This document shows positions 16,745 to 25,259 of a stretch of DNA of 64,000 bases, piece after piece. The position numbers were made by a program, and so were the translations under genes. Below the pieces are notes generated by a model. It saw only the letters and a program-made list of their open reading frames with translations. It was not told where the DNA came from and did no database searches. Position 1 is the stretch's first letter. Every line of letters starts with the position of its first letter. This DNA is from Oscillibacter sp. (GTDB taxonomy: Bacteria; Bacillota; Clostridia; Oscillospirales; Oscillospiraceae), in assembly GCA_017446225.1 (NCBI GenBank), contig JAFSRH010000076.1:1-64000 (forward strand), read 5' to 3'.

Positions 16745-18130
16745 ATGTTAAGCAATCGAAAATATGAACAAACGCGGTCATAAATATTCAAATATATTCA
16801 TGATCGGAGGGGGAATAAGAGCCTTGTTCAAGAGCCTGAAAACAGAGGTAAAGCCCACGCCGGAACAGCGCGTTGCGCTGTTCAAGGCAATCGGGACGTT
16901 CAGATTTGTCTATAACCTGTTTTTAGCGGAAGCCGATAAACGGTATCGGGAAGGGCAAAAGTACATGGACGCTTATGACTTCTCCCTGTGGCTGAATCAC
17001 GCGTATCTTTCCGAAAATCCGGATAAAGTCTGGATAAAGGAAACCTACGCCAAAGCGGTAAAACAGGCCATCATCAACGCAAATACGGCGTATCAGCGTT
17101 TCTTCAAAGGACTTGCCGCCCATCCGAACTTCAAGAAGAAAGGCGTCAGGGAGCCGTCCTATTACTTTGTGAGAAACGGCGCGAAACAGCCGATTGTCTG
17201 CGAGCGACATAAAATCAAGGTCCCCGGTCTCGGATGGCTCGCGCTGAAAGAGTACGGATATTTTCCAACGGAGGCAAACGCGATTCATTCCGGCAGTATT
17301 TCCTTGCACGCTGGACGCTTTTTTTGTTCCGTGTTAGTGGAAGCCCCTGACCCGGAACCCGTCAGGCGGGAAACGGAAGGAATTGGCGTTGATTTGGGAA
17401 TCAAGTCTTTCGCGGTTGTCAGCGATGGGCGCGAATTTCCCAACGTCAACCGGACGCGCAAAGTCGGGAAACTGGAAAAGAGGCTCAAACGGGAACAGCG
17501 GCGGCTTTCGAGAAAACGCGAAAGCCGGAAGAAAAATTCCAAGAAAGGAAAAGATTCAAGCAAACGATATAACAAGCAACGTCTGAAAGTTCAAAAGCTC
17601 CACTATCGCCTTGACTGTATCCGCAAAGATTCCATACGGCAAACGGTCGCCGCTCTGGTGAAAGCCAAGCCGGAGTTTATAGCGGTTGAGGATTTGAACG
17701 TTCGCGGTATGATGAAGAACCGCCATTTGTCAAAAGCCGTGGCGCAACAGGATTTCTACGGATTCCGGAATTTTCTTGCATGGAAATGCAAAGTCTATGG
17801 GATTCCGCTTCACATTGTTGACAGATGGTATCCAAGCTCAAAGACCTGTCATTTCTGCGGAACGCTGAAAGCGGACTTGAAACTTTCTGACCGCTCTTAT
17901 GTCTGCGAAGGTTGCGGAAAGCGGATGGACAGGGACTTGAACGCGGCTTTGAACATCCGCGATACAACGCAATACGTTTTGGCTTAATACCGATGGATTG
18001 TCGGGAATTTACGCCCGTGGACTGTCAAACAAACTGTTGTACTGTAAAGGAAACTTTCAGGAAGCAGGGCAGGTTTTGAAGCGGGAAAAAGCAAAAACGT
18101 ATTCATTGAATATGTTTTATATCGTTTGAC
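16745..18130 (+). mobile_element. IS200/IS605-type element carrying only tnpB
   Basis: The approximately 1.4-kb insert splits rpmI from rplT. It has lower GC content than its flanks and contains a single tnpB with no tnpA, so it depends on a transposase elsewhere. The ends have no inverted repeats, as expected of the family; subterminal palindromes are visible on the left (AATATTCAAATATATT near 16787) and right (ATTCATTGAAT near 18101). The exact ends are uncertain. The left boundary falls just after a GAGGAGG motif (16736-16742) that probably was the original rplT ribosome site. Confidence 0.75.
16824..17987 (+). CDS. tnpB: TnpB, RNA-guided DNA endonuclease of the IS element
   Basis: TnpB is the RuvC-type nuclease ancestral to Cas12; with an omega RNA it cuts sites matching the element's flank. 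The product is 387 aa from a TTG at 16824 (GGAGGGGG 10 bases upstream), giving the usual FKSLKTEVKPTPEQ N-terminus; an ATG further up at 16764 would add an atypical extension. The three RuvC acidic residues are visible in GVDLGIKSFA, AVEDLNVRGM and DRDLNAALNI. The zinc ribbon CHFCG...CEGCG is complete. It therefore appears active, not decayed. Confidence 0.93.
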   Translation: MFKSLKTEVKPTPEQRVALFKAIGTFRFVYNLFLAEADKRYREGQKYMDAYDFSLWLNHAYLSENPDKVWIKETYAKAVKQAIINANTAYQRFFKGLAAHPNFKKKGVREPSYYFVRNGAKQPIVCERHKIKVPGLGWLALKEYGYFPTEANAIHSGSISLHAGRFFCSVLVEAPDPEPVRRETEGIGVDLGIKSFAVVSDGREFPNVNRTRKVGKLEKRLKREQRRLSRKRESRKKNSKKGKDSSKRYNKQRLKVQKLHYRLDCIRKDSIRQTVAALVKAKPEFIAVEDLNVRGMMKNRHLSKAVAQQDFYGFRNFLAWKCKVYGIPLHIVDRWYPSSKTCHFCGTLKADLKLSDRSYVCEGCGKRMDRDLNAALNIRDTTQYVLA

Positions 18131-18135
18131 TACGT
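17850..18135 (+). ncRNA. probable omega RNA (reRNA) spanning the tnpB 3' end and right end
   Basis: Inferred from family knowledge: the guide RNA overlaps the tnpB 3' end and runs into the right end. Downstream of the stop, CGGGAATTTACGCCCG forms a hairpin typical of this position, and further short stems follow to about 18110. The guide would be the DNA just beyond the right end (about 18130-18150, the rplT upstream region). Confidence 0.5.
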
Positions 18136-18155
18136 TTTTTGAATCAGGTACCACC

Positions 18156-18506
18156 ATGGCAAGAGTCAAGGGCGCGATGATGTCGCGCAAGAGAAGAAAG
18201 AAGATACTGAAGCTGGCCAAGGGCTATTGGGGCAGCAAGTCGAAACATTTCCGCGTTGCCAATCAGGCCGTCATGAAGTCCCTGAGCTACGCCTACACGG
18301 GCCGGAAGCTCAAAAAACGCGACTTCCGCTCTCTGTGGATTACGCGTATCTCAGCCGCCTGCAAGCTCAACGGCATGAACTACTCCACGTTCATGCACGG
18401 GCTGAAACAGGCCGGCGTGGAGATGAACCGGAAAATGCTCTCGGAAATGGCCATCAGCGACCCCGGCGCGTTCACGCGCCTGACCGAACTGGCCAAACAG
18501 GCCTGA
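18156..18506 (+). CDS. rplT: 50S ribosomal protein L20
   Basis: The 116-aa protein starts [18 protein letters not shown], the invariant L20 N-terminus, and is full length. It binds 23S rRNA during early 50S assembly and, in the family, represses its own operon. The ribosome site directly in front is poor (only CAGGT 7 bases before the ATG), in contrast with rpmI and infC, and it sits immediately after the right end of the IS element. The gene must be expressed, since L20 is normally essential, so read-through or a promoter within the element is likely. Confidence 0.97.
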   Translation: MARVKGAMMSRKRRKKILKLAKGYWGSKSKHFRVANQAVMKSLSYAYTGRKLKKRDFRSLWITRISAACKLNGMNYSTFMHGLKQAGVEMNRKMLSEMAISDPGAFTRLTELAKQA

Positions 18507-18523
18507 ACGCTTTTCATAGAAAC

Positions 18524-18555
18524 CGCGCCGGAACCCGTTCCGGCGCGTTCTTTTG
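18524..18555 (+). terminator. terminator after rplT, between convergent operons
   Basis: Stem CGCGCCGGAA with TTCCGGCGCG followed by TTCTTTTG. It also lies at the 3' end of the convergent carB-dapF gene. Confidence 0.8.
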
Positions 18556-21500
18556 TCAGTATTCGATTTCGCCCGTGTAGACCAGATTGGCGTCGCCGGT
18601 CAGAATGGCCCGTTCGTCCGTGCAGTTGACGATCAAGTCCCCGCCGCGTACGCGGACCGTAACGTCCGTGCCCTTTTCGCAAAGTCCGTTGGCAATCGCC
18701 GCGGCCACCGCCGCGCACGCCCCCGTACCGCAGGCCATGGTTTCCCCGCTTCCGCGCTCCCAGACGCGCATTTTTATCGTACGCGGATTCACGACCCGGA
18801 TAAACTCCGTATTGATACGGTCCGGGAAGAGCGGCGAATACTCGAACTGAGGACCCACGCGCGACACGTCCACGCTGTCCACGCGCTCGCAGAACACCAC
18901 ACAGTGGGGGTTCCCCACGTCTACGCAGGTAATGCGGTATTCCTTTCCGCCGATACGGGCCGGGTAGTCGACTACCACGGGTTCCGGAATCGTCAGGCGC
19001 AGTCCGGACACGTCCAACGCCGCCTGTCCCATGTCCACGGACGCGGAAGTCACTTTTCCGTTGACCGTGTACACGCGCACGCTCTTGACGCCTCCGGCGG
19101 TCTCAATCTTTACCACGTCGCCCTTTGAAATTTCGTTGTCGTAAAGGTACTTTGCCATACAGCGCAGGGCGTTACCGGCCATCAGGCCTTCGCTTCCGTC
19201 CGCGTTAAACATTCTCATTTTCGCGTCCGCCTTGCCGGAAGGCTCCATTAAGATGATACCGTCCGCGCCTACGCCGTAATGGCGGTCGCACAGCGGCACG
19301 CACAACGACTCCGGACTGGTAATCTCCCCGTGGAAGTTCTCCAAAAAGATGTAGTCGTTCCCACAGGTTTCCATCTTGGAGAAGCGGAGTTTCTCCCGCT
19401 TCGGACGCAGACGGCAGATGTCCACCAGTTCCGTATTTTTCTGGGTGTAGCGGGAGGCCAGAATGTCGGTCAGCGCGTTGGCGGTGTCCAGAGAGGTCAG
19501 GCACGGCACCCCTAACTGTACGCAACGCCGGTTCAGACGGATAAAGTCTTTAATATACTCCGGCTCCGTGGAACCCGTCAGGATGACATAGTCGATCTTT
19601 TCCTCTTCCAATAACCGGAACACGCGGTTGTCCTTGCCCAGCTTGCCGACAATCTCCACGTCCGTGCCCAGACGCATAATCTCCCGGGCGGTTCCGTCCG
19701 TTGCGTACAGGCGGAAGCCCATTTCGTCCAGTTTCCGCGCAATGTTGACAATTTCCGGCTGGTCGCGGCGGTTGACCGAAATCAGTACGCCCGCGTGACT
19801 GTGCTTCTCAATCTTGTAACCCGCCGAAAGCAGACCCTTGAACAAGGCCTCCTGCATACTCTTGCCCAGTCCGAGTACCTCGCCCGTGGACTTCATCTCC
19901 GGCGACAGCGCGGCGTTCGCGGACGGGATTTTCTCAAACGAGAACACCGGCACCTTCACCGCCACGTACGGCGGCTGACGGTACAGACCCGTACCGTACC
20001 CCAAGGACGCCAGCGGCGCCCCGACCATGACGCGCGTTGCAAGGTCCACCATCGGGACGCCCGTCACTTTCGAGATATACGGCACCGTCCGGGACGCGCG
20101 CGGGTTCACCTCTATGACGTACAACTCCCCCTGATAAATCAGGTACTGAATGTTAATCAGGCCCTTTGTCCCCAGCGACAGCGACAGTTTCTCCGAACAG
20201 TCGACAATGGTCTTTAACATCCGGTCCCGGATGGAGAACGGCGGATAGACGGCAATCGAGTCGCCGCTGTGCACGCCCGTGCGCTCAATGTGCTGCATGA
20301 CGCCCGGGATCAGGACGTCCGTCCCATCGGAGATAACGTCCACCTCAAGTTCCGTACCCATCAGGTACTGGTCTACCAGCACGGGATTTTCAATCTTGCC
20401 GGCAAGGATGATTTCCATATAGGTCCGCACGTCATATTCATTGTGCGCGATTACCATGTTTTGGCCGCCAATGACGTAGGACGGACGCAACAGCACCGGG
20501 TAGCCCAGTTCCTCCGCCGCCCGTAACGCTTCCTCCATGCCCTTGACGGCGCGGCCCTGCGGACGCTTGATGTTAAACTTTTCCAGAAGGGCGTCAAACC
20601 GTTCGCGGTCCTCCGCCATGTCGATGGATTCGGCGGACGTGCCTAAAATGCGGATGCCGTGACTGTCCAGAAAACGCGTCAGTTTGATGGCCGTCTGTCC
20701 GCCGAAGGCCACCACGACCCCCACCGGCTTTTCCACGTCAATGATGTGCATGACGTCCTCCGGGAAGAGCGGCTCAAAATAAAGCCGGTCGGCCGTGTCG
20801 TAGTCCGTGGAAACCGTCTCCGGGTTGTTGTTGACAATGACCACCTCGTAGCCAAGGTCTTTGAGCGTCCAGACGCAGTGAACGGAGGAGTAATCGAATT
20901 CGATTCCCTGTCCGATACGGATCGGTCCGGAGCCGAGCACCATAATGACGGGCTTGCCCGAACGGGGGAAGGTCCGGCTCTCGCAGACTTTGTCAAAAGA
21001 CGAGTAAAAGTACGGCGTTTCGGCGTCAAACTCCGCGCCGCAGGTATCGACCATTTTGTAAACGGCGCGTTTGGGCGCTTCCGGCAACGCCGCCGCCCCG
21101 GTCAGGCGCAACAAAGTTTCGTCCGGGTAGCCTAAGCGTTTCCCCTCCGCGTACCGCTCGGGCGTCAGGGTCCCGGGCGTCAGGGACTGCTCAAAGTCCG
21201 CCAACTTCTTGATTTTCGACACAAACCAGCGGTCAATTTTCGTAATGTCGTAGATTTCATCCACGGACACGCCTTTTTTCAGGGCCTCGAAAATCGTAAA
21301 CAGCCGATGGTCGTCCACGCGTTGCAGGCGTTCCCGGATGGGCACGTCCTCGTCCTCCGCTTTCCGGTTGAGCGTGTCCATACCGATTTCCGCGCCGCGC
21401 ACCGCCTTCATCAGCGCCATTTCAAAGCACGGCGCAATCGACATGACTTCCCCCGTGGCCTTCATGCGCGTTCCCAGTTTCCGGGAGGCGTCCGCGAACT

Positions 21501-22590
21501 TGTCAAAGGGCCACTTGGGCATTTTACACACGATATAGTCTACGGTCGGCTCGAAACAGGCGCAGGTTTTCCCCGTGATATCGTTCTTGATTTCGTCCAG
21601 CGTGTAGCCCAGCGCGATTTTCGTTGTCATTTTCGCGATCGGGTAGCCGGTGGCCTTGGACGCCAGCGCGGACGAACGCGACACGCGCGGATTCACTTCA
21701 ATGACCGCGTACTCGAAACTCTCCGGATTCAAGGCCAGTTGACAGTTACACCCGCCGACAATCCCCAGATGGGCCACGATTTCAAGGGAAGCGGTACGCA
21801 ACATCTGGAATTCCTGATTGGCCAGTGTCTGCGTTGGGGCCACAACAATGGAGTCGCCCGTGTGGATTCCCACCGGGTCCACGTTCTCCATGGAGCAGAT
21901 GGCAATGACGTTGCCCATGCCGTCGCGCATGGTCTCGAACTCGATTTCTTTCCAGCCAAAAATAGCCCGTTCAATCAAAATCTGACGTATCGGGGAAGCG
22001 TCGAGGCCGATACGGGCAATGGCGCGCAATTCCTCCGGGGACGCGGCCGCGCCGCCGCCGGTACCGCCCAGCGTGAAGGCCGGACGCACAATCACCGGGT
22101 AGCCAATGCGTTCGGCGACTTCCAGCGCGCCGTCCACGGTTCCGGCGATGTCGGACGCCACGACCGGCTGTCCGATTTCGGCCATAGCCTCTTTGAACAG
22201 TTCGCGGTCCTCGGCCTTGGAAATCGCGGCCGCGCTGGTACCCAGCAGGCGTACGCCGTTGGCCTCCAAAAAGCCTTCCCTGTCCAGCTGCATGGCCATG
22301 GTCAGGCCGGTTTGGCCGCCCAGAGAGGCAAGCATACCGTCGGGACGTTCCTTCCGGATAATGCGCCGGATGGACTCCAGCGTCAGCGGCTCCAGATAAA
22401 TCGCGTCCGCCATGGCTTGGTCGGTCATAATCGTGGCGGGGTTGGAGTTGCACAGCACGACCTCCACGCCGGCTTCTTTCAGGACCCGACACGCCTGTGT
22501 CCCGGCGTAATCGAATTCGGCGGCCTGTCCGATCACAATCGGGCCGGAGCCGATCACCAGTACCTTCCGGATACTCTTATCTAACGGCAT
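18556..22590 (-). CDS. carB: carbamoyl-phosphate synthase large subunit fused to diaminopimelate epimerase
   Basis: The 1344-aa product joins two enzymes. Residues 1 to about 1058 are complete CarB: two ATP-grasp halves (each starting with GSGPI.IGQ, at about 13 and 557) and the MGS-like allosteric domain ending DILASRYTQKNTELVDI. After a 10-residue linker, 1069-1344 is a full-length DapF, which normally converts LL- to meso-diaminopimelate for lysine and peptidoglycan. The second catalytic Cys is present (Cys1287 in MACGTGAC), but the first is replaced: the usual MCGN reads MAGN (Ala1138), with the nearest Cys at 1144. No stop or frameshift separates the parts. It follows carA by 6 bases. 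Whether the DapF part is active or is a variant family is open. Confidence 0.93.
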   Translation of the reverse strand: MPLDKSIRKVLVIGSGPIVIGQAAEFDYAGTQACRVLKEAGVEVVLCNSNPATIMTDQAMADAIYLEPLTLESIRRIIRKERPDGMLASLGGQTGLTMAMQLDREGFLEANGVRLLGTSAAAISKAEDRELFKEAMAEIGQPVVASDIAGTVDGALEVAERIGYPVIVRPAFTLGGTGGGAAASPEELRAIARIGLDASPIRQILIERAIFGWKEIEFETMRDGMGNVIAICSMENVDPVGIHTGDSIVVAPTQTLANQEFQMLRTASLEIVAHLGIVGGCNCQLALNPESFEYAVIEVNPRVSRSSALASKATGYPIAKMTTKIALGYTLDEIKNDITGKTCACFEPTVDYIVCKMPKWPFDKFADASRKLGTRMKATGEVMSIAPCFEMALMKAVRGAEIGMDTLNRKAEDEDVPIRERLQRVDDHRLFTIFEALKKGVSVDEIYDITKIDRWFVSKIKKLADFEQSLTPGTLTPERYAEGKRLGYPDETLLRLTGAAALPEAPKRAVYKMVDTCGAEFDAETPYFYSSFDKVCESRTFPRSGKPVIMVLGSGPIRIGQGIEFDYSSVHCVWTLKDLGYEVVIVNNNPETVSTDYDTADRLYFEPLFPEDVMHIIDVEKPVGVVVAFGGQTAIKLTRFLDSHGIRILGTSAESIDMAEDRERFDALLEKFNIKRPQGRAVKGMEEALRAAEELGYPVLLRPSYVIGGQNMVIAHNEYDVRTYMEIILAGKIENPVLVDQYLMGTELEVDVISDGTDVLIPGVMQHIERTGVHSGDSIAVYPPFSIRDRMLKTIVDCSEKLSLSLGTKGLINIQYLIYQGELYVIEVNPRASRTVPYISKVTGVPMVDLATRVMVGAPLASLGYGTGLYRQPPYVAVKVPVFSFEKIPSANAALSPEMKSTGEVLGLGKSMQEALFKGLLSAGYKIEKHSHAGVLISVNRRDQPEIVNIARKLDEMGFRLYATDGTAREIMRLGTDVEIVGKLGKDNRVFRLLEEEKIDYVILTGSTEPEYIKDFIRLNRRCVQLGVPCLTSLDTANALTDILASRYTQKNTELVDICRLRPKREKLRFSKMETCGNDYIFLENFHGEITSPESLCVPLCDRHYGVGADGIILMEPSGKADAKMRMFNADGSEGLMAGNALRCMAKYLYDNEISKGDVVKIETAGGVKSVRVYTVNGKVTSASVDMGQAALDVSGLRLTIPEPVVVDYPARIGGKEYRITCVDVGNPHCVVFCERVDSVDVSRVGPQFEYSPLFPDRINTEFIRVVNPRTIKMRVWERGSGETMACGTGACAAVAAAIANGLCEKGTDVTVRVRGGDLIVNCTDERAILTGDANLVYTGEIEY

Positions 22591-22596
22591 TCCCGC

Positions 22597-23658
22597 TCAC
22601 CGCCTTTCACACAACGCCGCGAACTTTTCAAACAGAAACTTGGTGTCCCCGGGGCCGCCGTGCGCCTCCGGATGGAACTGCACCGTGAACGCGCCCAAAT
22701 CCGGATAGTCGATTCCCTCACAAGAACCGTCGTTCGCGTTGACGAACGACACCCGCCCCGCCTTGACGCTTTCGGCGTCCACGGCGTAACCGTGGTTCTG
22801 ACTGGTGATATAGGTCCGTCCGGGGGCGGCGGTCTCCCGTACCGGCTGATTCGCGCCGCGGTGGCCGTATTTGAGTTTATACGTCCGCCCGCCCGCGGCC
22901 AGCGCCGTCAACTGGTGGCCCAGACAGATCCCGAAAATCGGCACCTTTCCTAACAGTTTCCGTATCTGCTCAATTTCCCAGACGTTTTCGGCGGGGTCCC
23001 CGGGACCGTTCGAGAGCATGACGCCGTCCGGACGCAGATTCAACACGTCCTCCGCCGCCGCGGTGGCCGGGAGTACCGTTACCTCACAACCCTGACGCTG
23101 TAACTCCCGCGCAATGCTCCGCTTTCTTCCGTAGTCCATCAGGACCACGCGGAAACGCTGTTCCCCTTCCGCGGGATGTATCGACATCTCCGCGCAAGTC
23201 ACGCCCCGCACGGCGTTCTTGACACGATAGGCCTTGACCGCCGACAGGTCCGCGGGAGGCGTACTGCAAATCATAGCGTTCATGACGCCGTTGTCCCGGA
23301 TGATACGGGTCAGCTCGCGGGTGTCCAGTCCGCACAGCGCGGGAATGCCCTGTTCCTTCAGGTACGCGTTCAAATCGCAGTCCGTGCGGAAGTTGGACGG
23401 CGCATCGCACCACTCCCGCACGATGTAGCCCTTGAGCGCGCAGGCCCCTTCGGAATCCGCCCGCATGACGCCATAGTTGCCGATCAGCGGATAGGTTTGC
23501 ATGACAATCTGTCCGGCGTAACTGGGGTCGGTCAGGGTCTCCACGTAGCCGACAACGCCCGTTGTAAACACGAGTTCCCCCACGGTATCCCTTTCCGCGC
23601 CGAAGCGAAAGCCCTCGAACGCCTGTCCGTCTTGCAGGACCAGCCAGCCCTTTTCCAT
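22597..23658 (-). CDS. carA: carbamoyl-phosphate synthase small (glutaminase) subunit
   Basis: CarA hydrolyses glutamine and channels ammonia to CarB for carbamoyl phosphate, used for pyrimidines and arginine. The product is 353 aa, normal. The class I amidotransferase domain has the nucleophile Cys in FGICLGHQLTALA and the His/Glu pair in VQFHPEAHGG. Its start MEKGWLVLQDGQAFEG follows AGGAGGGAAG. It is the first gene of the carA-carB/dapF unit, with its own promoter at 23693-23720. Confidence 0.97.
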   Translation of the reverse strand: MEKGWLVLQDGQAFEGFRFGAERDTVGELVFTTGVVGYVETLTDPSYAGQIVMQTYPLIGNYGVMRADSEGACALKGYIVREWCDAPSNFRTDCDLNAYLKEQGIPALCGLDTRELTRIIRDNGVMNAMICSTPPADLSAVKAYRVKNAVRGVTCAEMSIHPAEGEQRFRVVLMDYGRKRSIARELQRQGCEVTVLPATAAAEDVLNLRPDGVMLSNGPGDPAENVWEIEQIRKLLGKVPIFGICLGHQLTALAAGGRTYKLKYGHRGANQPVRETAAPGRTYITSQNHGYAVDAESVKAGRVSFVNANDGSCEGIDYPDLGAFTVQFHPEAHGGPGDTKFLFEKFAALCERR

Positions 23659-23692
23659 ACGCTTCCCTCCTCTTTACTGGGGTTTCCCCCTT

Positions 23693-23720
23693 ATTATAGG
23701 GATTTTTCCGTGACAGTCAA
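23693..23720 (-). promoter_or_regulatory. sigma-A promoter of carA
   Basis: On the minus strand, TTGACT and TATAAT with a 16-bp spacer. The -35 overlaps the stop codon of the upstream HD-domain gene. A small GGGG/CCCC hairpin lies in the short leader. Confidence 0.7.
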
Positions 23721-24274
23721 CCGTTCTTTCGATTCCATTTCCCGTCATTTTCCACAGATTTGACCGCGCCAAGCGGCCCGGGCCTTCCAAATCCTGTGAA
23801 AAACGGGCCGCTGCGCCGGTTCCGTCCGCGGTCCAGCGTTTCCTGTACGGCGCAGATTTTGTCCGCCGCCGCGAGCAGCCACGCGGTACGGTTCCGCGGA
23901 ACGTGAAACAGCGTCAGGGGCCACATATGCGTTTGAATCGCGGAAGCGACCCGGTCCGGGACGGCAAAGTAGCGTCTTGCGCGTTCGGCGGCGATTTTGG
24001 GGTGATGGTACCCGTGCAGTTTGTCGCCCTTGGTGTGCCAGTCGTAGAGGTAGAAGTCGTGGAGCAGACAGGCCTCGACAAGTTCCCGCTCGTCCGCGCG
24101 GACGTGAAGCCGGATGTTCAGCCGGAAGGCGCATAAGGCGACATGGAGCGAGTGCCGATAGGTCGTCACAGAGCCGTGCTGTGTGAAAGACTTCAACGTC
24201 TGATAGACCGGACGCTCCGTGATGTTTTTGGCAAGGGCCACAAAGCGCGCCTGTTCCGCCGGGGAGAGTTTCAT
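23717..24274 (-). CDS. HD-domain phosphohydrolase
   Basis: The 185-aa cytoplasmic protein has an HD-type metal-binding domain: the first His in YRHSLHVAL, the HD pair in LLHDFYLYD, then HGYHHPKIAAERA and a distal Asp in AAADKICA. Members hydrolyse phosphate esters or nucleotides; the substrate is unknown. AAAGGAG lies before the ATG, and the start overlaps the stop of the upstream membrane protein gene (ATGA), indicating translational coupling. The C-terminal tail is basic and runs into the carA promoter. Confidence 0.85.
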   Translation of the reverse strand: MKLSPAEQARFVALAKNITERPVYQTLKSFTQHGSVTTYRHSLHVALCAFRLNIRLHVRADERELVEACLLHDFYLYDWHTKGDKLHGYHHPKIAAERARRYFAVPDRVASAIQTHMWPLTLFHVPRNRTAWLLAAADKICAVQETLDRGRNRRSGPFFTGFGRPGPLGAVKSVENDGKWNRKNG

Positions 24275-25074
24275 TTGCCGCGCTCCTTTCCGCGGAGGAA
24301 CCGCCGGAGGTAATCCGCGGAGCGCGCGTGTCCCTTTTGGGCGAATTTTTGGATGTTGCGTAAATGGCGCCGTTGCAAAGCGTAAACGGCGGCGTTTTTC
24401 GCATGCAAAACCGTGTCCACGGTCTTTTCCGATACGGCGTTTCTCGCCATCTCCGACGCGTGGGAGACTTTCATTGGAATCTGTCTGGCGCTTTGCACTT
24501 TGTCTTCCATCTTGGCGTTGATACTGTTTTCCACGCCTTCCAGCGTTTCCAGTAAGGCGCTCATGGACGCCACGGACAACGCGATATCCGCGCCGAACAG
24601 GCCCATCATACCCAGCGCGATTCCTTCGCTCAGAACGGGGTGCAGTCCGGGCTGTACGGCGTTTATCAGCGGCAGAACGTAGCGGAAGACCAGAATTCCC
24701 ATCAGCCCGAACAGCACGGACGCGGGCAGACAGATTCTGCCGTGTAAATTCAACGGCATATCGCTGTAGTCCCACCATCGGGCGTGAAACAGGCGTTCAA
24801 GGCCCCATGATACGCAGTATTCCAGTACCGCGCTGCCCGCGGCGAACAACAGGCCCAGTTGCCATAAAGGAACCTGTCCGGCCGGGAGCGCCGACACGTA
24901 CAGGGAAGCGCACAGAATCAGTAACGCGCCCACGCCGTAAATGGGACAAATCGGGCCAAAGAGAAAGCCCCTGTTTTGCCAATGTCCCGTGCGGACGGTG
25001 CAGTAAACGCACTCGTACATCCAGCCCAGTACGCTGAAGAGAATAAAGTCATTGAAAAGGAACGCTAATGCCAT
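24271..25074 (-). CDS. putative ABC-transporter type IV membrane protein (PF06541-like)
   Basis: The 267-aa polytopic protein begins MALAFLFNDFILFSVLGWMYE and shows RGFLFGPICPIYGVGALL, which I associate with the 'putative ABC-transporter type IV' family common in clostridia. About five membrane segments occupy residues 5-180; the last ~85 residues are a soluble basic tail with helical character. No ATPase gene is nearby, so the name is historical. It is coupled by a 4-base overlap to the HD-domain hydrolase, a pairing that suggests a joint role. GGGGGCATTTT precedes the ATG. Confidence 0.75.
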   Translation of the reverse strand: MALAFLFNDFILFSVLGWMYECVYCTVRTGHWQNRGFLFGPICPIYGVGALLILCASLYVSALPAGQVPLWQLGLLFAAGSAVLEYCVSWGLERLFHARWWDYSDMPLNLHGRICLPASVLFGLMGILVFRYVLPLINAVQPGLHPVLSEGIALGMMGLFGADIALSVASMSALLETLEGVENSINAKMEDKVQSARQIPMKVSHASEMARNAVSEKTVDTVLHAKNAAVYALQRRHLRNIQKFAQKGHARSADYLRRFLRGKERGK

Positions 25075-25173
25075 AAAATGCCCCCTTGGATGGTATGCCG
25101 GCCGCGGCGAAGCCATTGTAGCGTGTCCGCCCGGGTTTGGCAAGTCCCTTTTTTCGCCGCGGCGGAATTGTCA

Positions 25174-25202
25174 TTGACAAATCCGCCGTTTTCCGCTATT
25201 CT
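25174..25202 (+). promoter_or_regulatory. sigma-A promoter of the acyl-CoA dehydrogenase gene
   Basis: TTGACA and TATTCT with a 17-bp spacer, about 55 bases upstream of the start codon. Confidence 0.75.
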
Positions 25203-25259
25203 ATCGGTAGTTAGCGTACCCTCAGAATCACAAGTCACTTGTTGAAAAGGAGGCACCGT

